Of a DNA stretch of 56,639 nt, positions 39,501 through 45,403 are shown in pieces (position 1 is the stretch's first letter; every line of letters begins with the position of its first letter). The position numbers and the translations under genes are program-made. This stretch comes from an uncultured Piscinibacter sp. (lineage in GTDB: Bacteria; Pseudomonadota; Gammaproteobacteria; Burkholderiales; Burkholderiaceae_C): positions 1 to 56,639 of the forward strand of contig NZ_CALFYO010000006.1 of assembly GCF_937952055.1 (NCBI RefSeq). Direction: 5' to 3'. Under the pieces are notes generated by a model. That model had not been told where the DNA came from, searched no databases, and saw nothing but the letters and a program-made list of their open reading frames with translations.

Positions 39501-39514
39501 CGCAGTGCTTTCAT
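33530..39514 (-). CDS. mofA: Giant multicopper oxidase of the MofA/MnxG manganese-oxidase type
   Basis: A 1994-residue secreted oxidase with a signal peptide (ALTPLLALVGIAPAAAA) and several cupredoxin domains. Copper-binding motifs are spread along the chain: HVFHLHNH (His489-His496), the combined type 1/type 3 motif HCHFYPHFAQGM (His543, Cys544, His545, His549, Met554), a HIHLPKWD segment, THDHYGPSSHQQ (His1037, His1039), and GIHGHVWQRD near the C-terminus (His1889, His1891). Having the Cys-bearing motif in the first third is unlike laccases and like MnxG/MofA enzymes, which oxidise Mn(II) to Mn oxides. The ATG at 39514 follows GGGAG. It heads an operon with copper chaperones, cytochrome and isomerase. 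The substrate (Mn or another reductant) is inferred from family and context. Confidence 0.88.
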   Translation of the reverse strand: MKALRALTRVALTPLLALVGIAPAAAAITCERNVSADVVAFDMPLMYNRLGASNVNGKMFALKRDVINKSSLQPLTAGGSATPGQVELRPDKRPRPIVLRVRVGDCLTVNLTNLLTPTPNPNKNVPLTTAPGQLFTVQVDEQVASRVVGFNVSGMQLVNSIDDDSSMVGRNHLTGGQGTPSSETGSMVPQGGSRTYKLWAEKEGVFIVTSEGATVGSDANQGHSTVGLFGQVIVEPRGAKIYRGQVVEEELRLATVGTLPTGQPKLNYEATYPSGGVWADEGKAGLPVLNTMKCASATSCEIVHAEINGVIVGPEADGSFPPGTYPLEGTGRRNPTLPNRLEPFRDFAQLWHDEPGAAQAFPGFYVDDPVFSYVLAGVKDGFMINYGSGGIGSEIIANRLGVGPMHDCLSCAYEEFFLTSYAVGDPALIVDIPANLGLEALLPGQAPPPGTTGIKANYVIGAEDPSNVHMSYIGDFVKFRNTHIGKEQHVFHLHNHQWLYNPNDDNSNYLDAQGIGPGASYTYEINFGGSGNRNKSAGDAIFHCHFYPHFAQGMWYHWRNLDTLETGTQLAASGTGYHTTRWALANTTPAVGARAYPDGEIVAGVPIPAVVPLPGKALPVMHGKVEVVKKLAADGVTVVGSNAKVVDRTKNPGYPFWVAGIEDVVGQRPPSPVLDMLTPAQVAALNPPSCKNDPNCLWANLDPAQAAGFDGGLPRHALQGYADGGVAAVTVNNLDFTKTIEAAKPVYYPEEGTDLEKVAMAFHATREHASSKVDMYGNVSDANFITNGAKPSIGSPYHEPCIDDAGARLNQGVLGQFFSGESRTGMSTRGASVFNAQTPRIYKGANIQFDAVLNKAGYHYPQQRIISLWEDAGPVIAKQQPPEPLVMRLNTFDCAVFHHSNLVPEYYELDDFQVRTPTDIIGQHIHLPKWDLTTTDGAANGWNYEDGTFSPGAVRERIHAIRHFNHCVGTDSGDPRDGTGACPVAKEHPYFGSVAKSLGGRFPEVWKGARTTMQRWFADPVVNALGVDRGLGIIFTHDHYGPSSHQQIGLYATVLAEPAGSAWVQNETGSGLGCTTEVNTTQPAGTTAPNTKPCRWDGGPTSWQAAILPPATAPLGSNVKSETVTEHREFYFEYSDFQHAYEAGVYVGADALGLPTPATIVVDATNPSRATAPALANTFRNAINPPARQQIKPLFPDITIEVAGGIIPGCPARPCPQAISVEDPGVMVVNYRQEPVALRVFDPKKTGPDGRAGAQADGVAGDLAYALSSKVVDKAGTVTPIVRKIDAMNKTEAQLGFWGKTLNAPTATEGGDPFTPMMRAYNGDMIRVKIQAGGHEEEHNATIHGVKWLQAGSGFGRAPNSGWRNGQAAGISEQFTFAAPIVPAVQQVKNGGVKDHAYSLDASMDGWWTGMWGLLRHYSVKRDDLWALPNNPVTKSPTITNSSQFVGVCPADAAATARKYDVVAMLANDLLPKPPGVSIAWGNSTQHNGAAVNPDGGTLVYNSRTTAIPQVTIPGEHGEEDTVLGGHAGPIHDPTAMLYVRLNDLEPINPRAGACKTAKDGTPGTANPSCPVKLKTDQKVEPLILRAAAGECVEVTLYNRLPQVAPDLPTLGTLIGAVKRDRNRAEGSVPFDTNLVRPSSTVGLHAQLVAMDVTQDDGANIGGNIEQTVSPVDPATGKAGKKAVYRWYAGDVSAIRDGNGVKLIATPVEFGGVGLMPADKVKQGQKSLVGSLVVLPKGATWTEDANQHAQATVTATKEDGTQYQYRDFALVMTKNLNHRYADGFPVEHMNGEGAGMPEDSQENSAMAFNYGIEPLWFRLGVAPNAPFGGAGCGPGCYGGAEKAYQAYSNVLSGNADPVTPVFVAKAGQEVRMHVAVPHSTSRGSTMGIHGHVWQRDPYVCSGEAMYGLTGKCTSVANGTQFDDAGMPLVGSRDIGNNPVGFAQGGQESLQGYTHFTFRLPKAGGENAVKGDYLFRDKGSFGNASGLWGIIRVQE

Positions 39515-39703
39515 GGCGCGTTCTCCCGATACGTTCGGCGGCCCGCCTTTGCGGACCGGATGGGCGAAGTCTGGACAGCAAGCCTCGCCTTGACCATGTG
39601 GCTCTTTGCCGCACCGATGCGCGTGGACCGGCTCGCGCAGCGCCGCTGCGGCGCGTTTTTCCCTGGGAAGCGCGGATTTCGCCGCGATGCTCGCGGTCGC
39701 AGC

Positions 39704-39720
39704 TGCGGCAACTTGCCGCA
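39704..39720. promoter_or_regulatory. 17-bp palindrome with GCGGC-N5-GCCGC spacing upstream of the oxidase operon
   Basis: TGCGGCAA-C-TTGCCGCA is a perfect palindrome about 190 bp upstream of the oxidase start. RegA/PrrA-family regulators bind GCGGC and GTCGC half-sites with a spacing often near 5 bp; this site has the GCGGC-N5-G(C)CGC form, and a RegA-like gene is encoded at 42706-43266. Binding is inferred. Confidence 0.45.
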
Positions 39721-39970
39721 CGTGATCGCGGGGTTGGCAACGCACAGCAGAAGGTCGCAATTCCATGAATCGAGAGCGGTCCGGGGGGTGATTTCCCGGA
39801 TGTGAGAGTTCGTAAGCGCCGGAGGGTCCTGAGTTGTTGAAAAACAGCACCAACCCAGGGGATCACCACTGGTCATTTGCCGGTACACCTTGCAACATGT
39901 GCATCAACGGACTGCCTGGGACAAGGCAGCGCGAGGGCGGATCCGGATCAGGGGTCGCCGGGGTCAGAAA

Positions 39971-39986
39971 GTGACGCAGACGTCGC
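39971..39986. promoter_or_regulatory. Candidate RegA-type site upstream of the sensor kinase gene
   Basis: GTGAC-GCAGAC-GTCGC fits the loose G-N-G-A-C / GTCGC half-site pattern of RegA/PrrA regulators and lies 77 bp upstream of the regB-like start, where autoregulation would act. The pattern is degenerate and GC-rich DNA gives many chance matches. Confidence 0.3.
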
Positions 39987-40062
39987 ACTGACCACCGCCC
40001 GAAGGTGCATGGGCTGCGCTGTGCTCGGAACTTGCGATGTGCGGCCACGTTGGGGGTGATGT

Positions 40063-41415
40063 ATGGGCACGGCGAGTGCGATCCTCGGTTTCGGGCGAGT
40101 CGAGAACCTGCATGGTGGGCCGGCGCTTGCCTTCGTGCAGGGCTCCGCCAGGCACAACCTGCGGCAACTGGTGGTGATGCGCAACATCGCGATCACCGCC
40201 CAGACGCTGACGGTGACGGTGACCCACCATGGGCTGGGCATCGACCTGCCGATCGGCGCGATGGCGCTGACCATCCTCGCGCTGCTGCTGTTCAACATCG
40301 CCACCTGGCGCCGCCTGGCATCGCCACGGCTGGTCAGCGACCGCGAGCTGCTGTATCAGCTGATGGTGGACGTGGGCGCGTTGTCGCTGCTGCTGGCGAT
40401 GGCCGGCGGCGGCACGAACCCCTTCGTCGGCATGCTGCTGCTGCCGCTGGCGATCACCGCCGCGAGCCTGCCCTGGACCTACACCTGGATCGTCGCGCTG
40501 GCGACGGTCGCCTGCTACTCGCTGCTGGTGCTGTTCTTCCGCCCGCTCTTCCACGCGGGGGAGGAGGCGCGCTACCTGCAGCTGCTGGTGGCGGGCATGT
40601 GGGTGAACTACGCGGTGACGGCCGGCATGGTGGCGCACTTCGTGGCGCGCATCTCCCTGGCGCTGCGCCGCAGCGAGCGCGTCTTCGCCACCCGCCGCGA
40701 GAGCGAGATGTGCAACGAGCACCTCGCCCGCATCGGCGTGCTGGCCGCCGGCGCCGCGCACGAGCTGTCGCAGCCCTTGTCGACCATGGCCGTGCTGATC
40801 CGCGAGATGGAGCGCCGTCCCGGCCAGGACGAGGAGTTCAAGACCATGCTGCGCACCACGGCGGGGCAGTTGCGCCGCTGCCAGGACACCCTGGGCACGC
40901 TGCTCAGCTACGGCCGCAACACCTTCGACGCGCGCAGCGGCTTCCAGGCGATGCCGCTGGACGCCTTCGTGCGCGAGCTGCTCGATGCGTTCGAGGCGCG
41001 CCGGCCGGGCGTCCAGGCCTCGCTGCTCATCGAGACGGACGGCACCGCACCGACCGTGCACCACGACCTCGCCCTGCGCCAGGGCCTGCTCAACCTGCTG
41101 GGCAACGCGGCCGACGTGTCGCCCGGCTGGGTGCAGGTGCGCGTCGGCTGGGACGCCGAGGTGATGCGCATCGCCGTGCACGATCGAGGGCCGGGCATCC
41201 CGCCGGAACTGCAGGATCGGGTCGGCACGCTGTTCTTCACCACCAAGGAGAAGGGCGCCGGCAACGGCCTGGGCCTGGCGCTGGCGCGCACCGCGGTGGC
41301 CCGGCTGGGCGGCTCGCTCGAGCTGCGCAACGACCCCGAGGGCGGCGCCTGCGCCGAGATCCAGCTGCCGGTGATGGATGGCTTGTGGGCCGACGACGAA
41401 GGAGCCGAGGCATGA
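40063..41415 (+). CDS. regB: RegB/PrrB-like redox sensor histidine kinase
   Basis: A 450-residue membrane kinase. The N-terminal half has several membrane helices (about 40-190) with GGGTNPF (115-121), the RegB quinone-site motif GGxxNPF. The H-box AAHELSQPLSTM contains phospho-acceptor His233. The ATPase domain has the N-box NLLGNAADVS, DRGPGIP, FFTTKEKG and GLGLALART. Cys217 lies shortly before the H-box, near where RegB proteins carry a redox-active Cys. RegB kinases respond to the quinone pool. It is translationally coupled to the next gene (ATGA) and lies upstream of a RegA-like regulator. Confidence 0.9.
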   Translation: MGTASAILGFGRVENLHGGPALAFVQGSARHNLRQLVVMRNIAITAQTLTVTVTHHGLGIDLPIGAMALTILALLLFNIATWRRLASPRLVSDRELLYQLMVDVGALSLLLAMAGGGTNPFVGMLLLPLAITAASLPWTYTWIVALATVACYSLLVLFFRPLFHAGEEARYLQLLVAGMWVNYAVTAGMVAHFVARISLALRRSERVFATRRESEMCNEHLARIGVLAAGAAHELSQPLSTMAVLIREMERRPGQDEEFKTMLRTTAGQLRRCQDTLGTLLSYGRNTFDARSGFQAMPLDAFVRELLDAFEARRPGVQASLLIETDGTAPTVHHDLALRQGLLNLLGNAADVSPGWVQVRVGWDAEVMRIAVHDRGPGIPPELQDRVGTLFFTTKEKGAGNGLGLALARTAVARLGGSLELRNDPEGGACAEIQLPVMDGLWADDEGAEA

Positions 41416-42695
41416 CACGCCGCGCGACGTCGGCCTGGGGCCGTCGGCGAGACGACCTCGTCGATCCGAACCTGCTCGGTGCCTTCAACCGCCGGCTGGT
41501 CTCGCTGCTCATCGTCGAGCGGGTGCTGCTGACCCTGGCCAGCATCGTCCTGCCGCTGCTCTCGGCGGGAGGGCACCCCGAGCTCTCCGCCTGGCAGCAC
41601 GCCGGGTTCGTGCTGCTGTGCGCGGTGCTGCTGAGCCTGGCGGTGCGGCTGCGGCTGCGCGACAACGCCACGCCGGGCGAGAACCTCTTCGTCGTGCACC
41701 TGCTGGCGGACACGACGCTGCTCACCTACATGCTGCACCAGACCGGCGGCACCAACAACCCGTTCATCGTCTTCTACCTGCTGCCGATGTCGCTCGCGGC
41801 CTACGCACTGTCGTGGCCGCGGCTGCTCGGTTGTGCAGCGGCGACGCTGGCGATGCTGCTGCTGCTCGGCCGGACGGACTCGCCCTCGCTCGCCGCGGGA
41901 ACGACAACCCATGAGACCGGCGAGCTGATCGCATTCGGCCTGCTCGCCTGCTTCGTCTATGCCGTGGCGAGGTTGTCGCGCAAGCACGAGCGGCGCGTGG
42001 CCCGCGCCCGCGAGGACGCGCTCAACGAACTCAGCGCGCGCGCGCTCGGCTCGGTGGCCGCGCGCGCCGCCGACGCCATCAGCTCGCCGCTGTCGACCAT
42101 GTCGGTGCTGGTCCACGAACTGCGCCAGGAGCGTCTGGCACCGCACGAGTGCGAGGCCGCGCTGGCGACGCTCGCCGGCCAGATCGAGCTGTGCAAGTCG
42201 CGCCTGAGCGAACTGCTCGAATCGGTGGGCCAGACGCGCGGGCAGCACGGCGAGGCGCGCGACATCCGGGCGCTGGTGGAGTCCGCGGTGCACGAGTGCG
42301 AGCTGATCGACACCACGCTGGAGGTGGACATCGACCAGCCCACGCGCGAGGCGCCGCGAGTGGTGGCCGAGCGCTCGCTGCGCGACGCGCTGGTGCTGCT
42401 CATCCGCCACTGCGGCGAAGCCGACCCGCACCGCGTGCACATCGACATCCGCTGGGATCGGCAGTGGGTGAGCGTCGGACTGCGCGGGCAGGAACCGCCG
42501 CGGCGCCGTGCCCCCGCCACGGACGCGCCGGACACCACGACGCCGGACGATGGCCCGATCGCGCTGGCGGCGACGCTGCTCAACCGCTTCAACGGTTCGC
42601 TCAGCCGTCGTGCCGAAGGTCACCAGTGCATTCTGCAGGTGATGCTCCCTGCCATGCCCGCGCGCAATGCCGGCGAGCAGCCTTCGATGAGTTGA
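41412..42695 (+). CDS. RegB-like pseudo-histidine kinase (phospho-acceptor His replaced by Asp)
   Basis: A 427-residue membrane protein with the RegB membrane domain, including GGTNNPF (112-118). Its H-box region reads AADAISSPLSTM against AAHELSQPLSTM in the upstream kinase, so His is replaced by Asp221. The ATPase region is also degenerate: no Asn-box, no DxGxG and no GLGL. It therefore cannot be expected to phosphorylate itself. It may form mixed dimers with the upstream RegB-like kinase or gate its activity. It probably arose by tandem duplication. ATGA overlap upstream; 10 bp to the regulator gene. Confidence 0.88.
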   Translation: MTRRATSAWGRRRDDLVDPNLLGAFNRRLVSLLIVERVLLTLASIVLPLLSAGGHPELSAWQHAGFVLLCAVLLSLAVRLRLRDNATPGENLFVVHLLADTTLLTYMLHQTGGTNNPFIVFYLLPMSLAAYALSWPRLLGCAAATLAMLLLLGRTDSPSLAAGTTTHETGELIAFGLLACFVYAVARLSRKHERRVARAREDALNELSARALGSVAARAADAISSPLSTMSVLVHELRQERLAPHECEAALATLAGQIELCKSRLSELLESVGQTRGQHGEARDIRALVESAVHECELIDTTLEVDIDQPTREAPRVVAERSLRDALVLLIRHCGEADPHRVHIDIRWDRQWVSVGLRGQEPPRRRAPATDAPDTTTPDDGPIALAATLLNRFNGSLSRRAEGHQCILQVMLPAMPARNAGEQPSMS

Positions 42696-42705
42696 CGAGA
42701 AGCCC

Positions 42706-43266
42706 ATGGACACTCACACCGCCCCCCTCCCGCGCAACGCCTCGATCATGGTCGTGGACGACGACGAGGTGCTGGCGCGCACGCTGGCCAATGCCTTCGA
42801 GCGGCGCGGCTACACGACCCGCGTCGCCAACGACGTCGAGGCGGCCATCGCAGCGGCCATCGCCTCGCCGCCCGACTTCGCGGTGATCGACCTGCGCCTG
42901 CCCGGCGGTTCGGGCCTGACCCTGGTGAAGCGGCTCAGCGCCATCGGCAAGGGCATCCGCATGGTGGTGCTGACCGGATTCGGCAGCATCGCGACCACCA
43001 TCGACGCCATCAAGCTGGGCGCCTGCTACTACCTGAGTAAGCCGGCCAACGCGGACGAGGTGCTGGCCGCGCTGCAGCGTGACGAGCCCGAGTTCGACGA
43101 CACCGTGCCGGTGCAGGACGTGCCCTCGGTCTATCGGGTCGAATGGGAGCACATCCACCGCGTGCTGGCCGAGCAGCAGGGCAACATCTCCGAGAGCGCG
43201 CGGCTGCTGGGCATCCACCGGCGCACGCTGCAGCGCAAGCTGAACAAGCACCCCGTGCGACGCTGA
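42706..43266 (+). CDS. regA: RegA/PrrA/ActR-like response regulator
   Basis: A 186-residue regulator. The receiver domain has the acidic VVDDDE cluster, phospho-acceptor Asp62 (VIDLRLPGGSG) and a Lys in LSKP. A short linker leads to a Fis-like helix-turn-helix at the very C-terminus (ISESARLLGIHRRTLQRKL), which is nearly invariant in RegA proteins. RegA regulators control redox-responsive operons in proteobacteria. The divergent oxidase operon and the downstream secretion and copper efflux genes are likely targets by position. Confidence 0.92.
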   Translation: MDTHTAPLPRNASIMVVDDDEVLARTLANAFERRGYTTRVANDVEAAIAAAIASPPDFAVIDLRLPGGSGLTLVKRLSAIGKGIRMVVLTGFGSIATTIDAIKLGACYYLSKPANADEVLAALQRDEPEFDDTVPVQDVPSVYRVEWEHIHRVLAEQQGNISESARLLGIHRRTLQRKLNKHPVRR

Positions 43267-43284
43267 CCGGGAGGAGCGCCGTCC

Positions 43285-43710
43285 ATGACCCCACGCGCAA
43301 GACGATCGCCGCTGGCTGGCTTCACCCTGCTCGAGCTGATGGTGGTGATGGTCATCATCGGCATGCTGGCGGCCTACGTGGCGCCGCGCTACTTCGCCCA
43401 GGTGGGCAAGTCGGAGAGCAAGATGGCGCGCGCGCAGATCGACTCGCTCGAGAAGGCGCTCGACCAGTACCGGGCCGACACGGGCCGCTACCCGAGCACC
43501 GAGCAGGGCCTGATCGCCCTCGTCACGCGGCCCAGCGACGAACCCAAGTGGGATGGGCCCTACCTGAAGCGCCAGCTGCCGGCCGACCCCTGGGGCCGGC
43601 CCTATGTCTACCGGGCGCCCGGCGAGCATGGCGAAGTCGACATCTCCTCGCTGGGCAGCGACGGGCGACCCGGGGGCAGCGGCGACGCCGCCGACGTGAG
43701 CAACTGGTAG
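43285..43710 (+). CDS. gspG: Major type II secretion pseudopilin
   Basis: A 141-residue protein with the classical GspG layout: prepilin signal LAG|FTLLELMVV (cleavage after Gly12, Glu +5), the conserved RYFAQVGKSE...AL..Y..DTGRYPSTEQGL...P..WDGPYLK segment, and the C-terminal calcium-loop area with DISSLGSDG. Strong GGGAGGAG ribosome-binding site. It starts 18 bp after the regulator gene and 3 bp before gspF. It is closer to standard GspG than the pseudopilins at 24801-26189. Confidence 0.95.
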   Translation: MTPRARRSPLAGFTLLELMVVMVIIGMLAAYVAPRYFAQVGKSESKMARAQIDSLEKALDQYRADTGRYPSTEQGLIALVTRPSDEPKWDGPYLKRQLPADPWGRPYVYRAPGEHGEVDISSLGSDGRPGGSGDAADVSNW

Positions 43711-43713
43711 GTC

Positions 43714-44901
43714 ATGCTCTACCGCGTCAAGGCGCTGGCCAGCGGCGGAACGCTGACCGTCCTGCACCTCGAGGCGCCGACACGGGCGCTGGCCGGTCAC
43801 ATGGCGCGGGACCGTGGCCTGAACGTGATCTCGGTCCACCCCGACCTCTCGCCGGCGCGCTGGCTGGTGCGCCGCGGCGAGCGCTTCGCGCTGCTGCTGT
43901 TCGCGCAGCAGCTCGTCGCCCTGCTCGATGCAGGCCTGGGCACCGTCGAGGCCCTCGAGGCGATGGCGCAGGAGTCCTCGCGCAGCAGCGCGCAGACGCT
44001 GCGCGCGCTGCTGACGCACGTGCGCGCCGGACGAAGCCTGTCGTTCGCCATGGATCAGGAACCCGCGGCCTTCCCGCCGCTGTTCGTGGCCACGATCCGC
44101 GCCAGCGAGCGCACCGGCGACCTCCAGGAGGCGCTGGCGCGCTTCGTGTCCTACCAGCAGCAGATCGACCGCTTGCACGGCAAGGTCGTGAACGCCTCGA
44201 TCTACCCGCTGCTGCTGCTGGGAGCCGGCGCCCTGGTGGCCGCGTTCCTCATGTTCTACGTGGTGCCGCGCTTCGGCCAGATCTACGAGGACATCGGCGG
44301 CCAGCTGCCGTGGATGTCCCGCCTGCTCATGCAGTGGGGCCAGTTGCTGGGCGCCCACGCTTCCGCCGTGCTGTCCGGGCTCGCCGCGCTGACCGCGCTG
44401 AGCGTCTATGCCTTCACGCGCCCGGCGACCCGGCAGTGGCTGTGGCAGCGGCTGTGGGCGCTGCCCAGGCTCGGCGAGCTGCTGCGCATCTACCAGCTGG
44501 CCCGCTTCTATCGCACGCTCGGCATGCTGCTGCGCAGCGGCATGCCGCTGCTGACCGCGCTCGAGATGGCCGAGGGCCTGCTCGATCCTGCCCTGCGCCC
44601 GGCGCTGCGGGAAGCCCGGCGCGAGGTCAGCGAGGGCCAGCCGGCGTCGACGGCGTTGAGCCTGCACGGACTCACGACGCCGACATCGCTGAGCATGCTC
44701 GGCGTCGGCGAGCGCACCGGCGAGCTGGGCCCGATGATGGACCGCGTGGCGACGCTCTACGACGACGAGCTGGCACGCTGGGTCGAGATCGGCACACGTC
44801 TGGTCGAACCGATCCTGATGGCGCTGATCGGCTGCGTCATCGGACTGATCGTCATCCTGCTCTACATGCCGGTCTTCGAGCTGGCCAGCAGCCTGCAATG
44901 A
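43714..44901 (+). CDS. gspF: Type II secretion inner-membrane platform protein
   Basis: A 395-residue GspF/PilC-family protein with two cytoplasmic T2SSF domains and three membrane helices (about 165-190, 215-235, 365-390). The conserved FAxQLVALLDAGLG and FYRTLGMLLRSGMPLLTALE repeats mark the two domains. It is the platform protein missing from the operon at 18459-26189. The gene starts 3 bp after gspG and overlaps a small Cys-rich gene by ATGA. Confidence 0.95.
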   Translation: MLYRVKALASGGTLTVLHLEAPTRALAGHMARDRGLNVISVHPDLSPARWLVRRGERFALLLFAQQLVALLDAGLGTVEALEAMAQESSRSSAQTLRALLTHVRAGRSLSFAMDQEPAAFPPLFVATIRASERTGDLQEALARFVSYQQQIDRLHGKVVNASIYPLLLLGAGALVAAFLMFYVVPRFGQIYEDIGGQLPWMSRLLMQWGQLLGAHASAVLSGLAALTALSVYAFTRPATRQWLWQRLWALPRLGELLRIYQLARFYRTLGMLLRSGMPLLTALEMAEGLLDPALRPALREARREVSEGQPASTALSLHGLTTPTSLSMLGVGERTGELGPMMDRVATLYDDELARWVEIGTRLVEPILMALIGCVIGLIVILLYMPVFELASSLQ

Positions 44902-45290
44902 CGTCGCACGTTGCCTCTTACACTGCCGCCGTGCTGCGCCGCCTTCTGACCCTCGTTCTGTGCGCCTGCCTCGCCCTGCCGGGCGCGAGTCTCGCGCGGG
45001 CCACCGAGGCGCCCTGTCCGATGGAGGCGGGCATGATGGAGGCCATGCTGCTGGCCGATGGCCTCGCCCCCGACGACCTGCCCGACTGCTGCAACGACAT
45101 GCCGGCCTGGGCCGAGACCGGCCACCTGTGCAAGACCGGAACCGATTGCCAGGGCTTTGTGGCCTGGGCGCCGGCACCGGCCGCACGGGGTTTGGGAACC
45201 GCCGCGTCGTCCGGCGCGCCGCTCGCGCCGACCATCCCCGCGCCGACCGCGCCGCCCGGCGCGCCCTGGCGACCTCCGTCCGCCGGCTGA
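44898..45290 (+). CDS. Small secreted Cys/Met-rich protein, possibly metal-binding
   Basis: A 130-residue protein with a signal peptide (LLTLVLCACLALPGASLARA) and a short mature part rich in metal ligands: Cys40, Met42, Met46, Met47, Met50, Cys64-Cys65, Cys78 and Cys84, followed by a Pro/Ala-rich tail. Similar small Cys-rich proteins occur just upstream of copper efflux genes in Burkholderiales, so periplasmic copper binding is a reasonable inference. It is translationally coupled to gspF and lies 113 bp before cusC, tying the secretion and copper genes together. Confidence 0.72.
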   Translation: MTSHVASYTAAVLRRLLTLVLCACLALPGASLARATEAPCPMEAGMMEAMLLADGLAPDDLPDCCNDMPAWAETGHLCKTGTDCQGFVAWAPAPAARGLGTAASSGAPLAPTIPAPTAPPGAPWRPPSAG

Positions 45291-45357
45291 TCCTCCAGCG
45301 CGCCCCCGGCGCGCCTGGGTGAGCGTTCGCCCCGGGCCAGCGCTCGATCAGTCATTG

Positions 45358-45381
45358 GCCGCGCAGGCGCCCCTGCGCGGC
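45358..45381. repeat. Perfect hairpin upstream of cusC
   Basis: GCCGCGCAGG-CGCC-CCTGCGCGGC forms a 10-bp stem 23 bp before the cusC start, in the only sizeable gap of the 40063-51563 gene run. There is no T-run, so it is not a standard terminator. It could be a leader hairpin, a processing site or an operator. Confidence 0.4.
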
Positions 45382-45403
45382 GATGCCCGTCGGAGTCCAG
45401 TTC

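Larger units (their letters stand above)
39515..40062. other. Divergent regulatory region between the oxidase operon and the RegB/RegA genes
   Basis: No gene is convincing in this 548-bp stretch. It holds several inverted repeats: GCGCCG-CTG-CGGCGC followed by GTTTTT (39640-39660), CGCGG-N6-CCGCG around 39671-39686, the perfect palindrome at 39704-39720, and a RegA-like site at 39971-39986. This is where promoters of both the oxidase operon (leftward) and the regulator operon (rightward) must lie. GGGGGTGA just before 40063 is the ribosome-binding site of the sensor gene. Confidence 0.6.

Noticed and set aside
33653..39805. A long plus-strand open frame opposite the multicopper oxidase
   Set aside because: Shadow of the oxidase gene: no signal peptide, no domain, and Arg/His/Val-rich composition typical of antisense frames.
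39863..40059. Short open frames on both strands in the region between the oxidase and regB genes
   Set aside because: No ribosome-binding site, no family resemblance, and they cover the dyad-rich region where both promoters must lie.
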